DNA from: Citrobacter europaeus
GTDB taxonomy: Bacteria > Pseudomonadota > Gammaproteobacteria > Enterobacterales > Enterobacteriaceae
NCBI GenBank assembly: GCA_020099315.1
Contig: CP083650.1
Coordinates: 3,410,001 to 3,474,000, forward strand
DNA length: 64,000 bases
Direction: 5' to 3'
In this document: positions 18,852 through 27,612 of the stretch, one piece after another
Layout: each line of letters begins with the position of its first letter
Numbering within the stretch: the first letter of the stretch is position 1
The notes under the pieces: generated by a model
The model's input: the letters and a program-made list of their open reading frames with translations, nothing else
The model's database searches: none
Told to the model about the DNA's origin: nothing
Position numbers and translations under genes: made by a program

Positions 18852-19178
18852 TTATTGTTGTTCAGCGGCAACCATCTCTTCGATCTCTTTAATGATGCCG
18901 GCCGCATTTTTTATCGCGTCCTGTAACGTAATTTCGTAGACGTCACGCGACTCAAAACGCTCGTTATCCTCCGGGGTAACGGCAACAGAGTGGATGATTA
19001 ACGTTGCCTCTGCGATATCCTGCGCCGTCAGTCGATTTTGAATTCCGTCCGCGCCCTGGGTTTCAATTTTTACTTCATAACCCGCTTCAACTGCGGCTTC
19101 TTCCAGCGCCTGAGCCGCCATAAAGGTGTGGGCCAGACCCATTGGGCACGCGCAAACGGCAATCAGTTTTTTGCTCAT
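18852..19178 (-). CDS. fryB: FryB, fructose-type PTS EIIB
   Basis: 108 residues from the ATG at 19178, with GAGGA 8 bases upstream. The ATG at 19184 would sit too close to that site. The phosphorylated cysteine is Cys11 in ACPMGLAHTFMAAQAL, the standard EIIB-Fru motif. It takes phosphate from the EIIA domain of FryA and passes it to the sugar in FryC. It is the first gene of the operon; the promoter lies in 19179-19320. Confidence 0.93.
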   Translation of the reverse strand: MSKKLIAVCACPMGLAHTFMAAQALEEAAVEAGYEVKIETQGADGIQNRLTAQDIAEATLIIHSVAVTPEDNERFESRDVYEITLQDAIKNAAGIIKEIEEMVAAEQQ

Positions 19179-19321
19179 AATCATTTCCTCTTAATCGTTG
19201 ACGAGTGAAATTATGGTCCGGGGAAAGTAACGACCGTTATCAGACAAATAATGCTTTTACTGGACAAATGATTCCGTCACTCGGAAATGTGACGAAGGTC
19301 GGAAAGGCGGTTAGCAGGCAT

Positions 19322-19349
19322 AAAAAAACCGCGTCAGGAGCGCGGTTTT
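19322..19349 (-). terminator. Rho-independent terminator of glk
   Basis: Stem AAAACCGCG / CGCGGTTTT with a 7-base loop. The complement of the A-run at 19322-19328 gives the U-tract on the minus strand. Confidence 0.85.
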
Positions 19350-19361
19350 GTGGGAATGCAG

Positions 19362-19389
19362 GCCGGATGACCGCTAAATGCCATCCGGC
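19362..19389. repeat. REP-type palindrome after glk
   Basis: GCCGGATG (19362-19369) pairs with CATCCGGC (19382-19389), the usual enterobacterial REP core. It lies between the glk stop and its terminator and probably stabilises the mRNA 3' end. Confidence 0.75.
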
Positions 19390-19396
19390 ATTGGTC

Positions 19397-20362
19397 TTAC
19401 AAAATATGGCCCAGCGTCTGGCGCAGATGGGCACCAGAACCAAGCAGGCCCGGGTTATCATGCACGATCAGATACACAGGAATATCCTGTACATAGGCTT
19501 TAAAACGCCCTTTATCTTCAAAACCACCGCGGAAGCCGGAAGCTTTAAAGAATTCGAGGAAGCGCGGTACGATGCCGCCGGCGATGTATACACCGCCAAA
19601 CGTGCCCAGCGTCAACGCCAGATCGCCGCCAAAACGCCCCATGATGACGCAAAACAGCGACAGCGCCCGACGACAGTCGATACAGGAATCAGCCAGCGCA
19701 CGGGCGGTGATATCCTTAGGCTGTAGATTTTCCGGCAGACGCCCGTCTGATTTGACGATGGCGCGATACAGGTTCACCAGCCCCGGGCCGGACAGCACGC
19801 GCTCTGCAGAAACGTGACCAATTTCCGCGCGCAGAACCTCAAGGATAATCCCCTCTTCTTCGCTGTTAGGCGCAAAATCCACGTGGCCGCCTTCACCTGG
19901 GAGGCTTACCCAGCGTTTATCCACGTGCACCAGATGCGCCACACCGAGCCCGGTTCCTGCGCCATACACAGCAATAGGTTTGCCTTCCACAGGTTCCGCG
20001 CCGCCAAACTGGATCAAATGCTCTTTTTTCAGCATCGGGATCGCCATCGACACAGCGGTGAAATCATTAATGATTTCCAGATGGCTGAAGCCCAGATTTT
20101 TTTTCATCTCAGCAATAGAGAATGCCCAGGTATGGTTAGTCATTGCCACCCAGTCGCCGGTGATCGGGCAGGCAATGGCAATGCAGCCATCTTCAACGCT
20201 GACGCTATGCTCATCCAGGTACACGCGCACCACTGCCTCGAGGCTTGGGTAATCCAGCCCGGAATAGGTTTTTGCCTGCGAAATCTCGCCGCTGGCAATG
20301 TCGCACAGAGCAAGACGCGCGTTGGTGCCGCCAACATCACCTACTAAAGCATATTTTGTCAT
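19397..20362 (-). CDS. glk: Glk, glucokinase
   Basis: 321 residues, the same length as E. coli glucokinase and highly similar. It phosphorylates free intracellular glucose with ATP. Motifs are the phosphate loop VGDVGGTNARLALCD, the catalytic Asp in INDFTAVSMAIP, and the sugar-binding VSLPGEGGHVDFAP. It is a single gene on the minus strand ending in REP and terminator sequences, in the conserved place before yfeO. Confidence 0.96.
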   Translation of the reverse strand: MTKYALVGDVGGTNARLALCDIASGEISQAKTYSGLDYPSLEAVVRVYLDEHSVSVEDGCIAIACPITGDWVAMTNHTWAFSIAEMKKNLGFSHLEIINDFTAVSMAIPMLKKEHLIQFGGAEPVEGKPIAVYGAGTGLGVAHLVHVDKRWVSLPGEGGHVDFAPNSEEEGIILEVLRAEIGHVSAERVLSGPGLVNLYRAIVKSDGRLPENLQPKDITARALADSCIDCRRALSLFCVIMGRFGGDLALTLGTFGGVYIAGGIVPRFLEFFKASGFRGGFEDKGRFKAYVQDIPVYLIVHDNPGLLGSGAHLRQTLGHIL

Positions 20363-20566
20363 TCTTCCACTGCTCCGCTAAAGTCAGAATAAATCTTTGC
20401 CACACTGTAAATTCATGGGGGCATAACAACAACGGCCTGAAGGCTGATGCCCGTGGAAAATCGATCCAGATCACATAATTACTTTATCGTTTCAGCACCA
20501 TTTGCAGCGATGCGGTTACGCAGGCTGTGCAAACTATGTCTATGACTCTGTTTTAAGGAATAGAAA

Positions 20567-21802
20567 ATGCTCCATCCGCGCGCCAGAACGATGCTCTTGC
20601 TATCAACTCCAGCGCTAATCATTGGCATAGCGTCGAGCCTGGTGTTGATCGTTGTGATGAAAGTGGCTTCCGTTTTACAGCAATTTTTGTGGGAGCGCCT
20701 ACCCGTTAGCATTGGTATTGCCCAGGACTCTGCGCTGTGGATTATCGGTATGCTGACGCTCACGGGGATCATGGTCGGGTTAGTTATTCGCTACAGCCAG
20801 GGCCACGCGGGACCGGATCCTGCCTGTGAACCGTTAATTGGTATGCCGGTGCCAACATCAGCAATACCGGGCCTGCTGGCCGCGCTCATCCTTGGCCTCG
20901 CGGGAGGCGTCAGTCTGGGTCCGGAACACCCGATTATGACCGTGAACATCGCACTGGCTGTGGCACTCGGCAGCCGCATGTTTCCGCGCATTGCGAAGCT
21001 GGACTGGACTATCCTTGCCTCTGCCGGCACCATCGGCGCGCTATTTGGCACCCCCGTTGCCGCCGCACTGGTATTTTCGCAAACGCTGAATAGCTCGAAC
21101 GAAGTGCCCTTGTGGGATCGCCTGTTTGCACCGTTAATGGCCGCCGCCGCGGGTTCACTGACCACCAGCCTGTTTTTTCACCCCCATTTTTCATTACCCA
21201 TTGCACACTACACGCAGATGCACTTGATCGATATCCTCAGCGGTGCGGTCGTTGCCGCCATCGCCATTGCCGCCGGGATGGTGGCCGTCTGGTGTCTGCC
21301 GCGTTTACACCGTTTAATGCATCGATTAAAACACCCGGTTCTGATCCTTGGCGTTGGCGGCTTTATCCTCGGTATTCTGGGCGTTATTGGTGGACCGCTC
21401 ACCTTGTTTAAAGGGCTGGACGAAATGCAGCAAATGGCGTTCAGCCAGACGCTGGGGACATCGGATTATTTCATGCTCGCCGTGATCAAACTGGCGGCAT
21501 TGGTGGTTGCAGCTGCGAGCGGTTTTCGCGGCGGGCGAATTTTCCCGGCAGTGTTCGTTGGCGTCGCGCTTGGCCTGATGCTGCACGCCCACGTTGAAGC
21601 GGTGCCAGCGGCCATCACGGTCTCCTGCGCGATCCTTGGACTGGTGCTGGTCGTTACCCGTGACGCCTGGCTGAGCCTGTTTATGGCAGCAGTGGTGGTG
21701 CCAGACTCCACCCTGCTGCCGCTACTGTGCATCGTCATGCTACCCGCCTGGCTACTGCTGGCGGGCAAACCGATGATGGTCGCCGAGCGTCCGGATAATT
21801 AA
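20567..21802 (+). CDS. yfeO: YfeO, ClC-family ion channel/transporter homologue
   Basis: 411 residues with about ten membrane segments. It belongs to the ClC family, but the anion-coordinating motif reads LGPEHP where classic members have GREGP/GPEGP; E. coli YfeO has the same form, as I recall. The second selectivity segment SGFRGGRIFPAVFVG is well conserved. The transported ion is not established. It is divergent from glk and convergent with ipdC, with the two stops adjacent (21802/21803). The ATG at 20567 follows AAGGAAT. Confidence 0.9.
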   Translation: MLHPRARTMLLLSTPALIIGIASSLVLIVVMKVASVLQQFLWERLPVSIGIAQDSALWIIGMLTLTGIMVGLVIRYSQGHAGPDPACEPLIGMPVPTSAIPGLLAALILGLAGGVSLGPEHPIMTVNIALAVALGSRMFPRIAKLDWTILASAGTIGALFGTPVAAALVFSQTLNSSNEVPLWDRLFAPLMAAAAGSLTTSLFFHPHFSLPIAHYTQMHLIDILSGAVVAAIAIAAGMVAVWCLPRLHRLMHRLKHPVLILGVGGFILGILGVIGGPLTLFKGLDEMQQMAFSQTLGTSDYFMLAVIKLAALVVAAASGFRGGRIFPAVFVGVALGLMLHAHVEAVPAAITVSCAILGLVLVVTRDAWLSLFMAAVVVPDSTLLPLLCIVMLPAWLLLAGKPMMVAERPDN

Positions 21803-23455
21803 CTATCCTCCGTTACGCGTTTCCAGCGCACGGGTTACCGTGCGCAATAACTCAGGAAGATCGGCTTTCGGTAGCACTACCTCAATTAACGACAATCGTT
21901 GCGGACGGGCCAACCGTGCCAGCACTTCTTCCAGCTGTACCGCCTGCTTTACCCGCCAGCATTCGGCCTGACATTCACGACTAAACGCCTGCGGCACCTG
22001 CGTCCAGCTCCAGGCGGCGATATCGTTATAACGCTGATTTTCCCCATGTATGGCCCGCTCCACGGTATAGCCATCATTATTGAGCAGCAGAATAACGGGA
22101 GACTGGCCGTCCCTGATCATAGAGCCCAGCTCCTGAATGGTGAGCTGCGCCGCGCCATCACCAATAATCAGGATCACCCGGCGTTCGGGGCAGGCAGTTT
22201 GCGCACCGAATGCAGCCGGGAGCGCGTAGCCGATAGACCCCCACAGCGGCTGAACCAGCACTTCCGCTCCGCCGGGTAGCGTGAGCGCAGCCGCGCCAAA
22301 GGCAGCGGTTCCCTGGTCGACGAGGATAATGTCATTGGGCGCGAGAAACTGCTGCACCGTATGCCAGAAATTTTCCTGCGTCAGAGGCCCCTTCTCAACC
22401 TGAATACGTCCTGTTGGCGGGCGTTCTGGCGGTAGTGAAAAAGACATTTCCAGACACAGTTCCCTCAAGGTGGTGACTGCCTGCTCCATTGGGATGTTAA
22501 ACCATCTGGTTCCAATCCGTGAGGCATGTGGCTGCACCTCAATCGTGCGTTCCTGCGGTAGTTGTTGCGTAAAACCGGCGGTCAGGGTGTCGACAAATTG
22601 TGTGCCGACACACATTATCGTGTCGGCATCTTCTATCGCCTGACGCACATAGTCGCTGCTGGCTCCAGCGCTGTAAGTGCCAACAAACGCCGGATGACGC
22701 TCATCGAACAGCCCTTTGCCCATCAACAGCGTGGCGTGAGCCATCGGCGTTTCCGCCATCCATCGTTGCAAAACTGGCTGCAGGCCAAAGCGCAACGCAA
22801 GAAAGTCTGCCAGGAGCGCTACGCGCGGGCTATCCAGCAATCGCTCGCGGGCATGATAGCGAAACGCTTCTGCCACACTGCTTTCCGGCTCGCTCAGAGG
22901 AACAATCAGAATGTCATCCGGCGGCGTAGCGGGCTGTTTTGCCACATCCGCAGGTAACATCAGATAGCCCGGCCTGCGTTCGATAAGCATTGTTCGCAGC
23001 ACACGGTCAATCTCATAACAGGCGCTTTGTTCATCCAGCACCGCGCTGGCCGTCGTCACCGCCTGCTGCATACGATAAAAATGCAGAAAATCACCGTCCC
23101 CAAGGGTGTGATGCATTAACTCCCCACGACGTTGCGCTCCGCGACAGGGCGCGCCAACAATATGCAAAACTGGAACATATTCCGCATAGCTTCCAGCGAT
23201 ACCGTTAATTGCGCTTAACTCCCCAACGCCAAACGTAGTGAGCAGCGCCCCCACCCCGGATACCCGGGCATAGCCATCCGCAGCATAAGCCGCATTCAAC
23301 TCGTTCGCACACCCGACCCAACGTACGCTGGGATGTTCAATCACATGGTCAAGAAACTGCAAATTATAATCGCCAGGCACACCAAAGAGATGGCCGACGC
23401 CACAGCCTGCCAGCCTGTCCAGCAGATAATCAGCAACGGAATACGGGGTTTGCAT
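21803..23455 (-). CDS. ipdC: Indolepyruvate decarboxylase (ThDP-dependent)
   Basis: 550 residues from the ATG at 23455 (MQTPYSVADYLLDRL), which matches the family N-terminus; the longer frame up to 23575 adds 40 unrelated residues. It converts indole-3-pyruvate to indole-3-acetaldehyde, the key step of auxin formation in Enterobacter and Citrobacter. Cofactor motifs are the activating Glu in ANELNAAYAADGYAR and the ThDP/Mg site from GDGAAQLTIQE to LNNDGY. It could also act on phenylpyruvate. It is divergent from an aldo-keto reductase that might handle the aldehyde product. E. coli lacks it at this locus. Confidence 0.9.
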   Translation of the reverse strand: MQTPYSVADYLLDRLAGCGVGHLFGVPGDYNLQFLDHVIEHPSVRWVGCANELNAAYAADGYARVSGVGALLTTFGVGELSAINGIAGSYAEYVPVLHIVGAPCRGAQRRGELMHHTLGDGDFLHFYRMQQAVTTASAVLDEQSACYEIDRVLRTMLIERRPGYLMLPADVAKQPATPPDDILIVPLSEPESSVAEAFRYHARERLLDSPRVALLADFLALRFGLQPVLQRWMAETPMAHATLLMGKGLFDERHPAFVGTYSAGASSDYVRQAIEDADTIMCVGTQFVDTLTAGFTQQLPQERTIEVQPHASRIGTRWFNIPMEQAVTTLRELCLEMSFSLPPERPPTGRIQVEKGPLTQENFWHTVQQFLAPNDIILVDQGTAAFGAAALTLPGGAEVLVQPLWGSIGYALPAAFGAQTACPERRVILIIGDGAAQLTIQELGSMIRDGQSPVILLLNNDGYTVERAIHGENQRYNDIAAWSWTQVPQAFSRECQAECWRVKQAVQLEEVLARLARPQRLSLIEVVLPKADLPELLRTVTRALETRNGG

Positions 23456-23588
23456 GACAGCTATCCTTCTGACGGTAACCTCATGTTGAGTATCGAAGAA
23501 CTGTGATGACTGTCCAGGAAAGTCGCAGTGAAGGGGTGGAAAGCAAGATGTACAGTTTTCACCCGAAAATTTCATTGTTACCCACCTT

Positions 23589-23604
23589 GTGTAAACGTAT
23601 ACAC
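23589..23604. promoter_or_regulatory. Palindromic candidate operator between ipdC and the aldo-keto reductase gene
   Basis: GTGTAAACGTATACAC is a 16-base near-palindrome with one central mismatched pair. Its left half contains TGTAAA, the left half of the TyrR box consensus (TGTAAA-N6-TTTACA), and TyrR controls ipdC in Enterobacter. The right half fits poorly, so another regulator is possible. It lies 30-50 bases before the reductase ATG, where it could influence both genes. Confidence 0.4.
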
Positions 23605-23636
23605 TCAGAGATACACGTTATCCGACAGGAGGCTAC

Positions 23637-24626
23637 ATGGCTTATCAGGCTGATGAAAATCGTTATCAAACAATGGAGTATCGCCGTTGCGGTCAGAGCG
23701 GTCTTAAACTGCCGATTATCTCTCTGGGCTTGTGGCACAATTTTGGTGATACCACGCAGGTCGAGAACAGTCGGGCGTTGTTACAGCGCGCGTTCGATTT
23801 AGGGATCAGTCATTTTGATTTGGCGAATAACTATGGTCCGCCGCCAGGTTCAGCGGAACGGAATTTTGGTCGCATCCTGCAGGAAGATTTTTTACCGTGG
23901 CGGGATGAGCTTATTATCTCCACCAAAGCGGGTTACACCATGTGGGAAGGCCCTTACGGGGACTGGGGCTCACGCAAATACCTGATTGCCAGCCTCGACC
24001 AAAGCCTGAAGCGTCTGGGACTGGAGTATGTCGATATCTTCTACCACCATCGCCCCGACCCTGAAACCCCGCTCAGAGAAACCATGCGCGCGTTGGATCA
24101 TATCGTCCGTCAGGGCAAAGCGCTGTACGTCGGACTGTCTAACTATCCGGCCGATCTTGCAAAGCAAGCGATTGAAATACTAGATGATTTAGGTACGCCC
24201 TGCCTCATCCACCAGCCCAAATATTCTATGTTTGAACGTTGGGTCGAAGAGGGATTGCTGTCGCTATTAAAAGAAAAAGGCGTCGGCAGTATCGCCTTTT
24301 CACCGCTGGCTGGCGGGCAGTTAACCGACCGCTATCTGAACGGTATTCCTGCGGATTCTCGCGCGGCAAGCACCAGCCGTTTTCTGAACCCAGACCAGTT
24401 AACCCCACAAAAACTGGAAAAGGTGCGGGCGCTGAACGCGCTGGCAGAGCGACGCGGACAAAAGCTTTCTCAAATGGCGCTCGCGTGGGTGCTCCGGGAT
24501 GACAACGTCACGTCGGTGCTGATTGGCGCCAGTAAACCGGCGCAAATTGAAGATGCCGTTGGGATGCTGGCAAACCGTCACTTTACGCCTGCAGAGTGCG
24601 CGGAGATTGATGCCATCCTGAGTTGA
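23637..24626 (+). CDS. Aldo-keto reductase, YghZ (Gpr)-like
   Basis: 329 residues, close to the AKR14 group that includes E. coli YghZ (L-glyceraldehyde-3-phosphate reductase) and the potassium-channel beta subunits. The catalytic tetrad can be placed: Asp and Tyr in HFDLANNYGPPPG, Lys in ISTKAGYTMWEGPYGDW and His in IFYHHRPDPETPL. The NADPH-site segment is VLIGASKPAQIED. The AGGAGGCT ribosome-binding site 4-11 bases ahead fixes the ATG at 23637. It is divergent from ipdC; reduction of indole acetaldehyde is possible but unproven. Confidence 0.9.
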   Translation: MAYQADENRYQTMEYRRCGQSGLKLPIISLGLWHNFGDTTQVENSRALLQRAFDLGISHFDLANNYGPPPGSAERNFGRILQEDFLPWRDELIISTKAGYTMWEGPYGDWGSRKYLIASLDQSLKRLGLEYVDIFYHHRPDPETPLRETMRALDHIVRQGKALYVGLSNYPADLAKQAIEILDDLGTPCLIHQPKYSMFERWVEEGLLSLLKEKGVGSIAFSPLAGGQLTDRYLNGIPADSRAASTSRFLNPDQLTPQKLEKVRALNALAERRGQKLSQMALAWVLRDDNVTSVLIGASKPAQIEDAVGMLANRHFTPAECAEIDAILS

Positions 24627-24693
24627 TTGAAATAAAGACACATTTATTAACAAAAAGTGCTCTCACTTGCGATTTAAGAGTTGTGGCGATGAA

Positions 24694-24713
24694 ACGGGGC
24701 TTTACTGCCCCGT
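24694..24713 (+). terminator. Hairpin after the aldo-keto reductase gene
   Basis: ACGGGGC / GCCCCGT stem with a 6-base loop (TTTACT), 68 bases after the stop. There is no strong T-run after it, so termination may be weak or it may be part of the ypeC leader. Confidence 0.45.
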
Positions 24714-24763
24714 AATATTACCTTAACAGGCCGGCTACGGCTCGATCGTGAAGGAGAGAAAAC

Positions 24764-25090
24764 ATGTTCAGGTCACTGATTCTGGCGGCAGTCTTATTGG
24801 CTTTTACACCGCTGGCCGCGAACGCCGGCGAAATCACCCTGCTGCCATCCATAAAATTACAAATTGGCGATCGCGATAATTACGGTAACTACTGGGATGG
24901 CGGCCGCTGGCGCGACCGGGATTACTGGCACCATAACTATGAGTGGCGCAAAAATCGCTGGTGGCGTCATGACAACGGCTACCATCGTGGCTGGGACAAA
25001 CGCAAAGCTTATGAGCGCGGTTATCGTGAAGGCTGGAACGATCGCGATGACCATCGCGGTCGTGGGCGCGGCCACAAGCATCATCATTAA
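24764..25090 (+). CDS. ypeC: YpeC, small secreted protein (DUF2502)
   Basis: 108 residues with a signal peptide (MFRSLILAAVLLAFTPLAANA, cleavage after residue 21). The mature part is very rich in Trp, Tyr, Arg, Asp and His, with repeats of the R-D-x-Y-W type, and ends in HKHHH. It matches E. coli YpeC (DUF2502) in length and position. The periplasmic role is unknown; the His-rich tail might bind metal, and mntH would be the next gene if the accessory island were absent. AAGGAGAG precedes the ATG. Confidence 0.9.
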   Translation: MFRSLILAAVLLAFTPLAANAGEITLLPSIKLQIGDRDNYGNYWDGGRWRDRDYWHHNYEWRKNRWWRHDNGYHRGWDKRKAYERGYREGWNDRDDHRGRGRGHKHHH

Positions 25091-25160
25091 TGTAACAAAA
25101 AGCCAGTATGTAATCCCCTTCCTACAAGGGAGCAATCCCAGACTTTGTTGGCAGGTTTAA

Positions 25161-25192
25161 AAAAGGGTCCATGTCTTTACAGGGACCCTTTT
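25161..25192 (+). terminator. Terminator of ypeC
   Basis: Perfect 10-bp stem (AAAAGGGTCC / GGACCCTTTT) with a 12-base loop, ending in TTTT. It closes the ypeC unit before the accessory island. Confidence 0.8.
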
Positions 25193-25283
25193 GCGTCATT
25201 CTTACCCAAAAGCCAGTTTTCGCTCACTCGCAGCAAAGCCGCCCAGATTTTCTCAACTTTCCTCATCATTTCACTAATTCGCA

Positions 25284-25308
25284 AAATCGGAAAAAAAAAT
25301 TCCGATTT
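25284..25308. promoter_or_regulatory. Inverted repeat around an A-tract upstream of the regulator-kinase gene
   Basis: Arms AAATCGGAA (25284-25292) and TTCCGATTT (25300-25308) are perfect complements separated by seven A's. It lies about 75 bases before the island's first gene. It may be the operator of the DeoR-type domain or a transcribed hairpin; I cannot tell which. Confidence 0.45.
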
Positions 25309-25369
25309 ATGGTGCTTTTTTTGAGCTTTACGCCATAAATATTAACATAAATTTAATACTATAAAAGTT

Positions 25370-25378
25370 GGGGGGGGG
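25370..25378 (+). repeat. Nine-G homopolymer in the ribosome-binding region
   Basis: An uninterrupted run of nine G's ends 5 bases before the ATG of the regulator-kinase gene and occupies its Shine-Dalgarno position. Such tracts can gain or lose bases by slippage, which would alter ribosome binding or spacing. Confidence 0.7.
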
Positions 25379-25383
25379 CGCTA

Positions 25384-26592
25384 ATGAAAAAACAAGAACG
25401 ACATAAAGCCATTCGCGTTAAGCTGGTAACGGATAAAAAAGTTTATGTTAGCGAATTAGCAAAGGAATTATCGGTAACAACTCGAACTATTCGTAATGAT
25501 CTAAACGAGTTATGCCAAAATACTCTATTCTCATTATTTCATGGTGGCGCACAATTAAAAAACACACCTGATGATGAATCCTTATTTGAACAATCGTTTA
25601 CAAAAACGATATTGAATGGATTTAAAAGCGACAAAGATATTGCGCCTGCGGCAACCCGTTCTACACAAAACAACTATATTGATGAAAGCATTTACATCCT
25701 CGGTTCGTTTAACGTTGATATTGTCTCTGAAACAACAACACTACCCCAGGTAGGGCAAACAATACGCGCATCGGCAACCCATTTTTATGCCGGGGGAAAA
25801 GGTACAAATCAGGCCGTCGCTGCGGCAAAAATCAATAACAATGTTCACTTAACGGTAAAGTTAGGTGCCGATGAGTTTTCCAAAAAAGCTAAGCGATATT
25901 TAACAAACACTGAAATCTCATCATTTTCTTTTTTTGAAAATGAAATGTCATCAACTGGGATTGCTATCGTATGGGTTTCTGGTGCCACCGGAGACAACAT
26001 GATCAGCATCGATCTTGGGGCCAATGAAACATTTACCCAAGAGGATATTTTGTTGGATATTGATACCATTCGCAATTGCAAGGTATTTTTAACTCAATTA
26101 GAAAACAATTTCCCTATAACCCGTTATGCTGTAATGCAGGCAAAAATTGGAAAATCTCTCGTTGTGTTAAACCCAGCGCCGTATGTTTCAGAAATAAAAG
26201 AAATATTACATCTAATAGATATTATTACCCCAAATAAAATTGAAGCTGAAGCACTGTCTGGCATCACCATTGTCGATATTTATTCGGCAAAAAATGCTGC
26301 CAAAAACATTCATGTTCAAGGCGCAAAATGCGTCATTATCACGTTAGGTAGCGAAGGTTGTCTGATCTTTGATGGCAAAGTTTTTACCCATATACCTGCC
26401 TATAAATCAGCTGTCGTCGATACCAGTGGAGCAGGTGATGCCTTTACCGGAGCACTGGCTGCATGTATTGCAAATGGCAAAGGACTCATCCATGCAGCGC
26501 AGTATGCTTCTGCGTTTGCCTCGTTGAAAGTTGAACGTAAAGGTGCATCAAACATGCCCAGTAACTCGCTCGTTTATCACCGAATGCAGTAA
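25384..26592 (+). CDS. DeoR-type helix-turn-helix fused to a ribokinase (PfkB) domain
   Basis: 402 residues. About residues 3-60 form a DeoR-type DNA-binding domain (VKLVTDKKVYVSELAKEL, then VTTRTIRNDLNEL). A low-complexity linker leads to a PfkB-family sugar kinase at about 100-395. Its motifs are GSFNVDIV, GGKGTNQAVAAAK near residue 136 and the catalytic VDTSGAGDAFTGAL near 345-357. The best guess is a kinase for ribose or a similar sugar that also regulates the following ABC importer genes. There is no rbsD and no separate regulator. Codon use and base composition are much more AT-rich than the flanking core genes, suggesting acquisition. A stand-alone RbsK plus lost regulator is less likely because the frame is intact. 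Confidence 0.85.
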   Translation: MKKQERHKAIRVKLVTDKKVYVSELAKELSVTTRTIRNDLNELCQNTLFSLFHGGAQLKNTPDDESLFEQSFTKTILNGFKSDKDIAPAATRSTQNNYIDESIYILGSFNVDIVSETTTLPQVGQTIRASATHFYAGGKGTNQAVAAAKINNNVHLTVKLGADEFSKKAKRYLTNTEISSFSFFENEMSSTGIAIVWVSGATGDNMISIDLGANETFTQEDILLDIDTIRNCKVFLTQLENNFPITRYAVMQAKIGKSLVVLNPAPYVSEIKEILHLIDIITPNKIEAEALSGITIVDIYSAKNAAKNIHVQGAKCVIITLGSEGCLIFDGKVFTHIPAYKSAVVDTSGAGDAFTGALAACIANGKGLIHAAQYASAFASLKVERKGASNMPSNSLVYHRMQ

Positions 26593-26635
26593 CTATTTAG
26601 AGCATCATACCCCCCTACACCTATAGGATAATTAG

Positions 26636-27598
26636 ATGAAAAATAAATTGTTTTATCATGTTATCGGTGCAACTGTCGGATTAACGCTTTCCGCCGCCTT
26701 CGCCGCGCCTGCTTTTGCCGCTGATACCCAGACGCATAAACCTAAAGTCGCGCTGGTCATGAAATCGCTAGCAAACGAGTTTTTCCTGACAATGGAGACA
26801 GGAGCAAAGGATTATCAGAAAAAAAATGCAGACAAATTTGACTTGATTTCTAACGGAATCAAGAACGAAACGGATACGGCAAATCAAATCCAGATTGTAG
26901 AGCAAATGATCGTCTCTAAAGCCGATGCTATCATTATTGCACCATCAGATTCAAAAGCACTCCTGCCGGTAATTAAGAAAGCGATTGATGCAGGAATAAT
27001 TGTTATTAACATTGATAATAAATTTGATGATGGCGTACTCAAAGATAAAAAATTAAACATTCCTTTTGTTGGTCCAGATAACCAAAAAGGTGCTAAAGAT
27101 ATTGGTGATTATTTAGCGAAACACCTCAAACCGGGCGACCAGGTTGGTATTATCGAAGGTATTCCAACCTCCAGCAATTCTCAGCAACGAACTCTGGGTT
27201 TCCAGAATGCAATGGCGCAGGGTGGAATGAAGGTGGTCTCCGTTCAATCCGGTCAATGGGAAATTAACAACGCTAATGCGGTAGCCGCTGCAATGTTAAG
27301 CGAATATCCCGATATCAAAGCGTTGCTAGCAGATAACGATAATATGGCATTAGGCGCCGTTTCTGCGATTCGTTCAGCCGGAAAAAAAGGACAGGTTATG
27401 GTGGTTGGCTATGACAATATCGAAGCGATTAAACCTATGCTGAATGATGGCCGCGTCTTAGCAACAGCCGATCAATTTGCGTCCCAGCAGGCGGTATTCG
27501 GCATTGATGCCGCACTCGACGCGCTAAAAAATGGCAAAAAGCAGAGTGAGTTATCCAGCAACGTTGAAACGCCAATAAAACTTATTGTTAAACAATAA
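26636..27598 (+). CDS. Periplasmic sugar-binding protein of a ribose-type ABC importer
   Basis: 320 residues, type I periplasmic binding fold, closest in form to RbsB. Signal peptide MKNKLFYHVIGATVGLTLSA with cleavage at AFA-AD near residue 28. Typical segments are KSLANEFFLTMETGAKDYQKK, IIAPSDSKALLPVIKKA, and the hinge region LLADNDNMALGAVSAIR. It captures a sugar for the neighbouring permease. RBS AGGATA sits 9 bases upstream. The substrate is not readable from sequence; the attached kinase points to ribose or a related pentose or hexose. A hairpin follows the gene. Confidence 0.88.
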   Translation: MKNKLFYHVIGATVGLTLSAAFAAPAFAADTQTHKPKVALVMKSLANEFFLTMETGAKDYQKKNADKFDLISNGIKNETDTANQIQIVEQMIVSKADAIIIAPSDSKALLPVIKKAIDAGIIVINIDNKFDDGVLKDKKLNIPFVGPDNQKGAKDIGDYLAKHLKPGDQVGIIEGIPTSSNSQQRTLGFQNAMAQGGMKVVSVQSGQWEINNANAVAAAMLSEYPDIKALLADNDNMALGAVSAIRSAGKKGQVMVVGYDNIEAIKPMLNDGRVLATADQFASQQAVFGIDAALDALKNGKKQSELSSNVETPIKLIVKQ

Positions 27599-27612
27599 GC
27601 TAATAACAGTAC

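Noticed and set aside
23456..23575. N-terminal extension of ipdC
   Set aside because: It would replace the intergenic regulatory region and adds sequence unrelated to the decarboxylase family.
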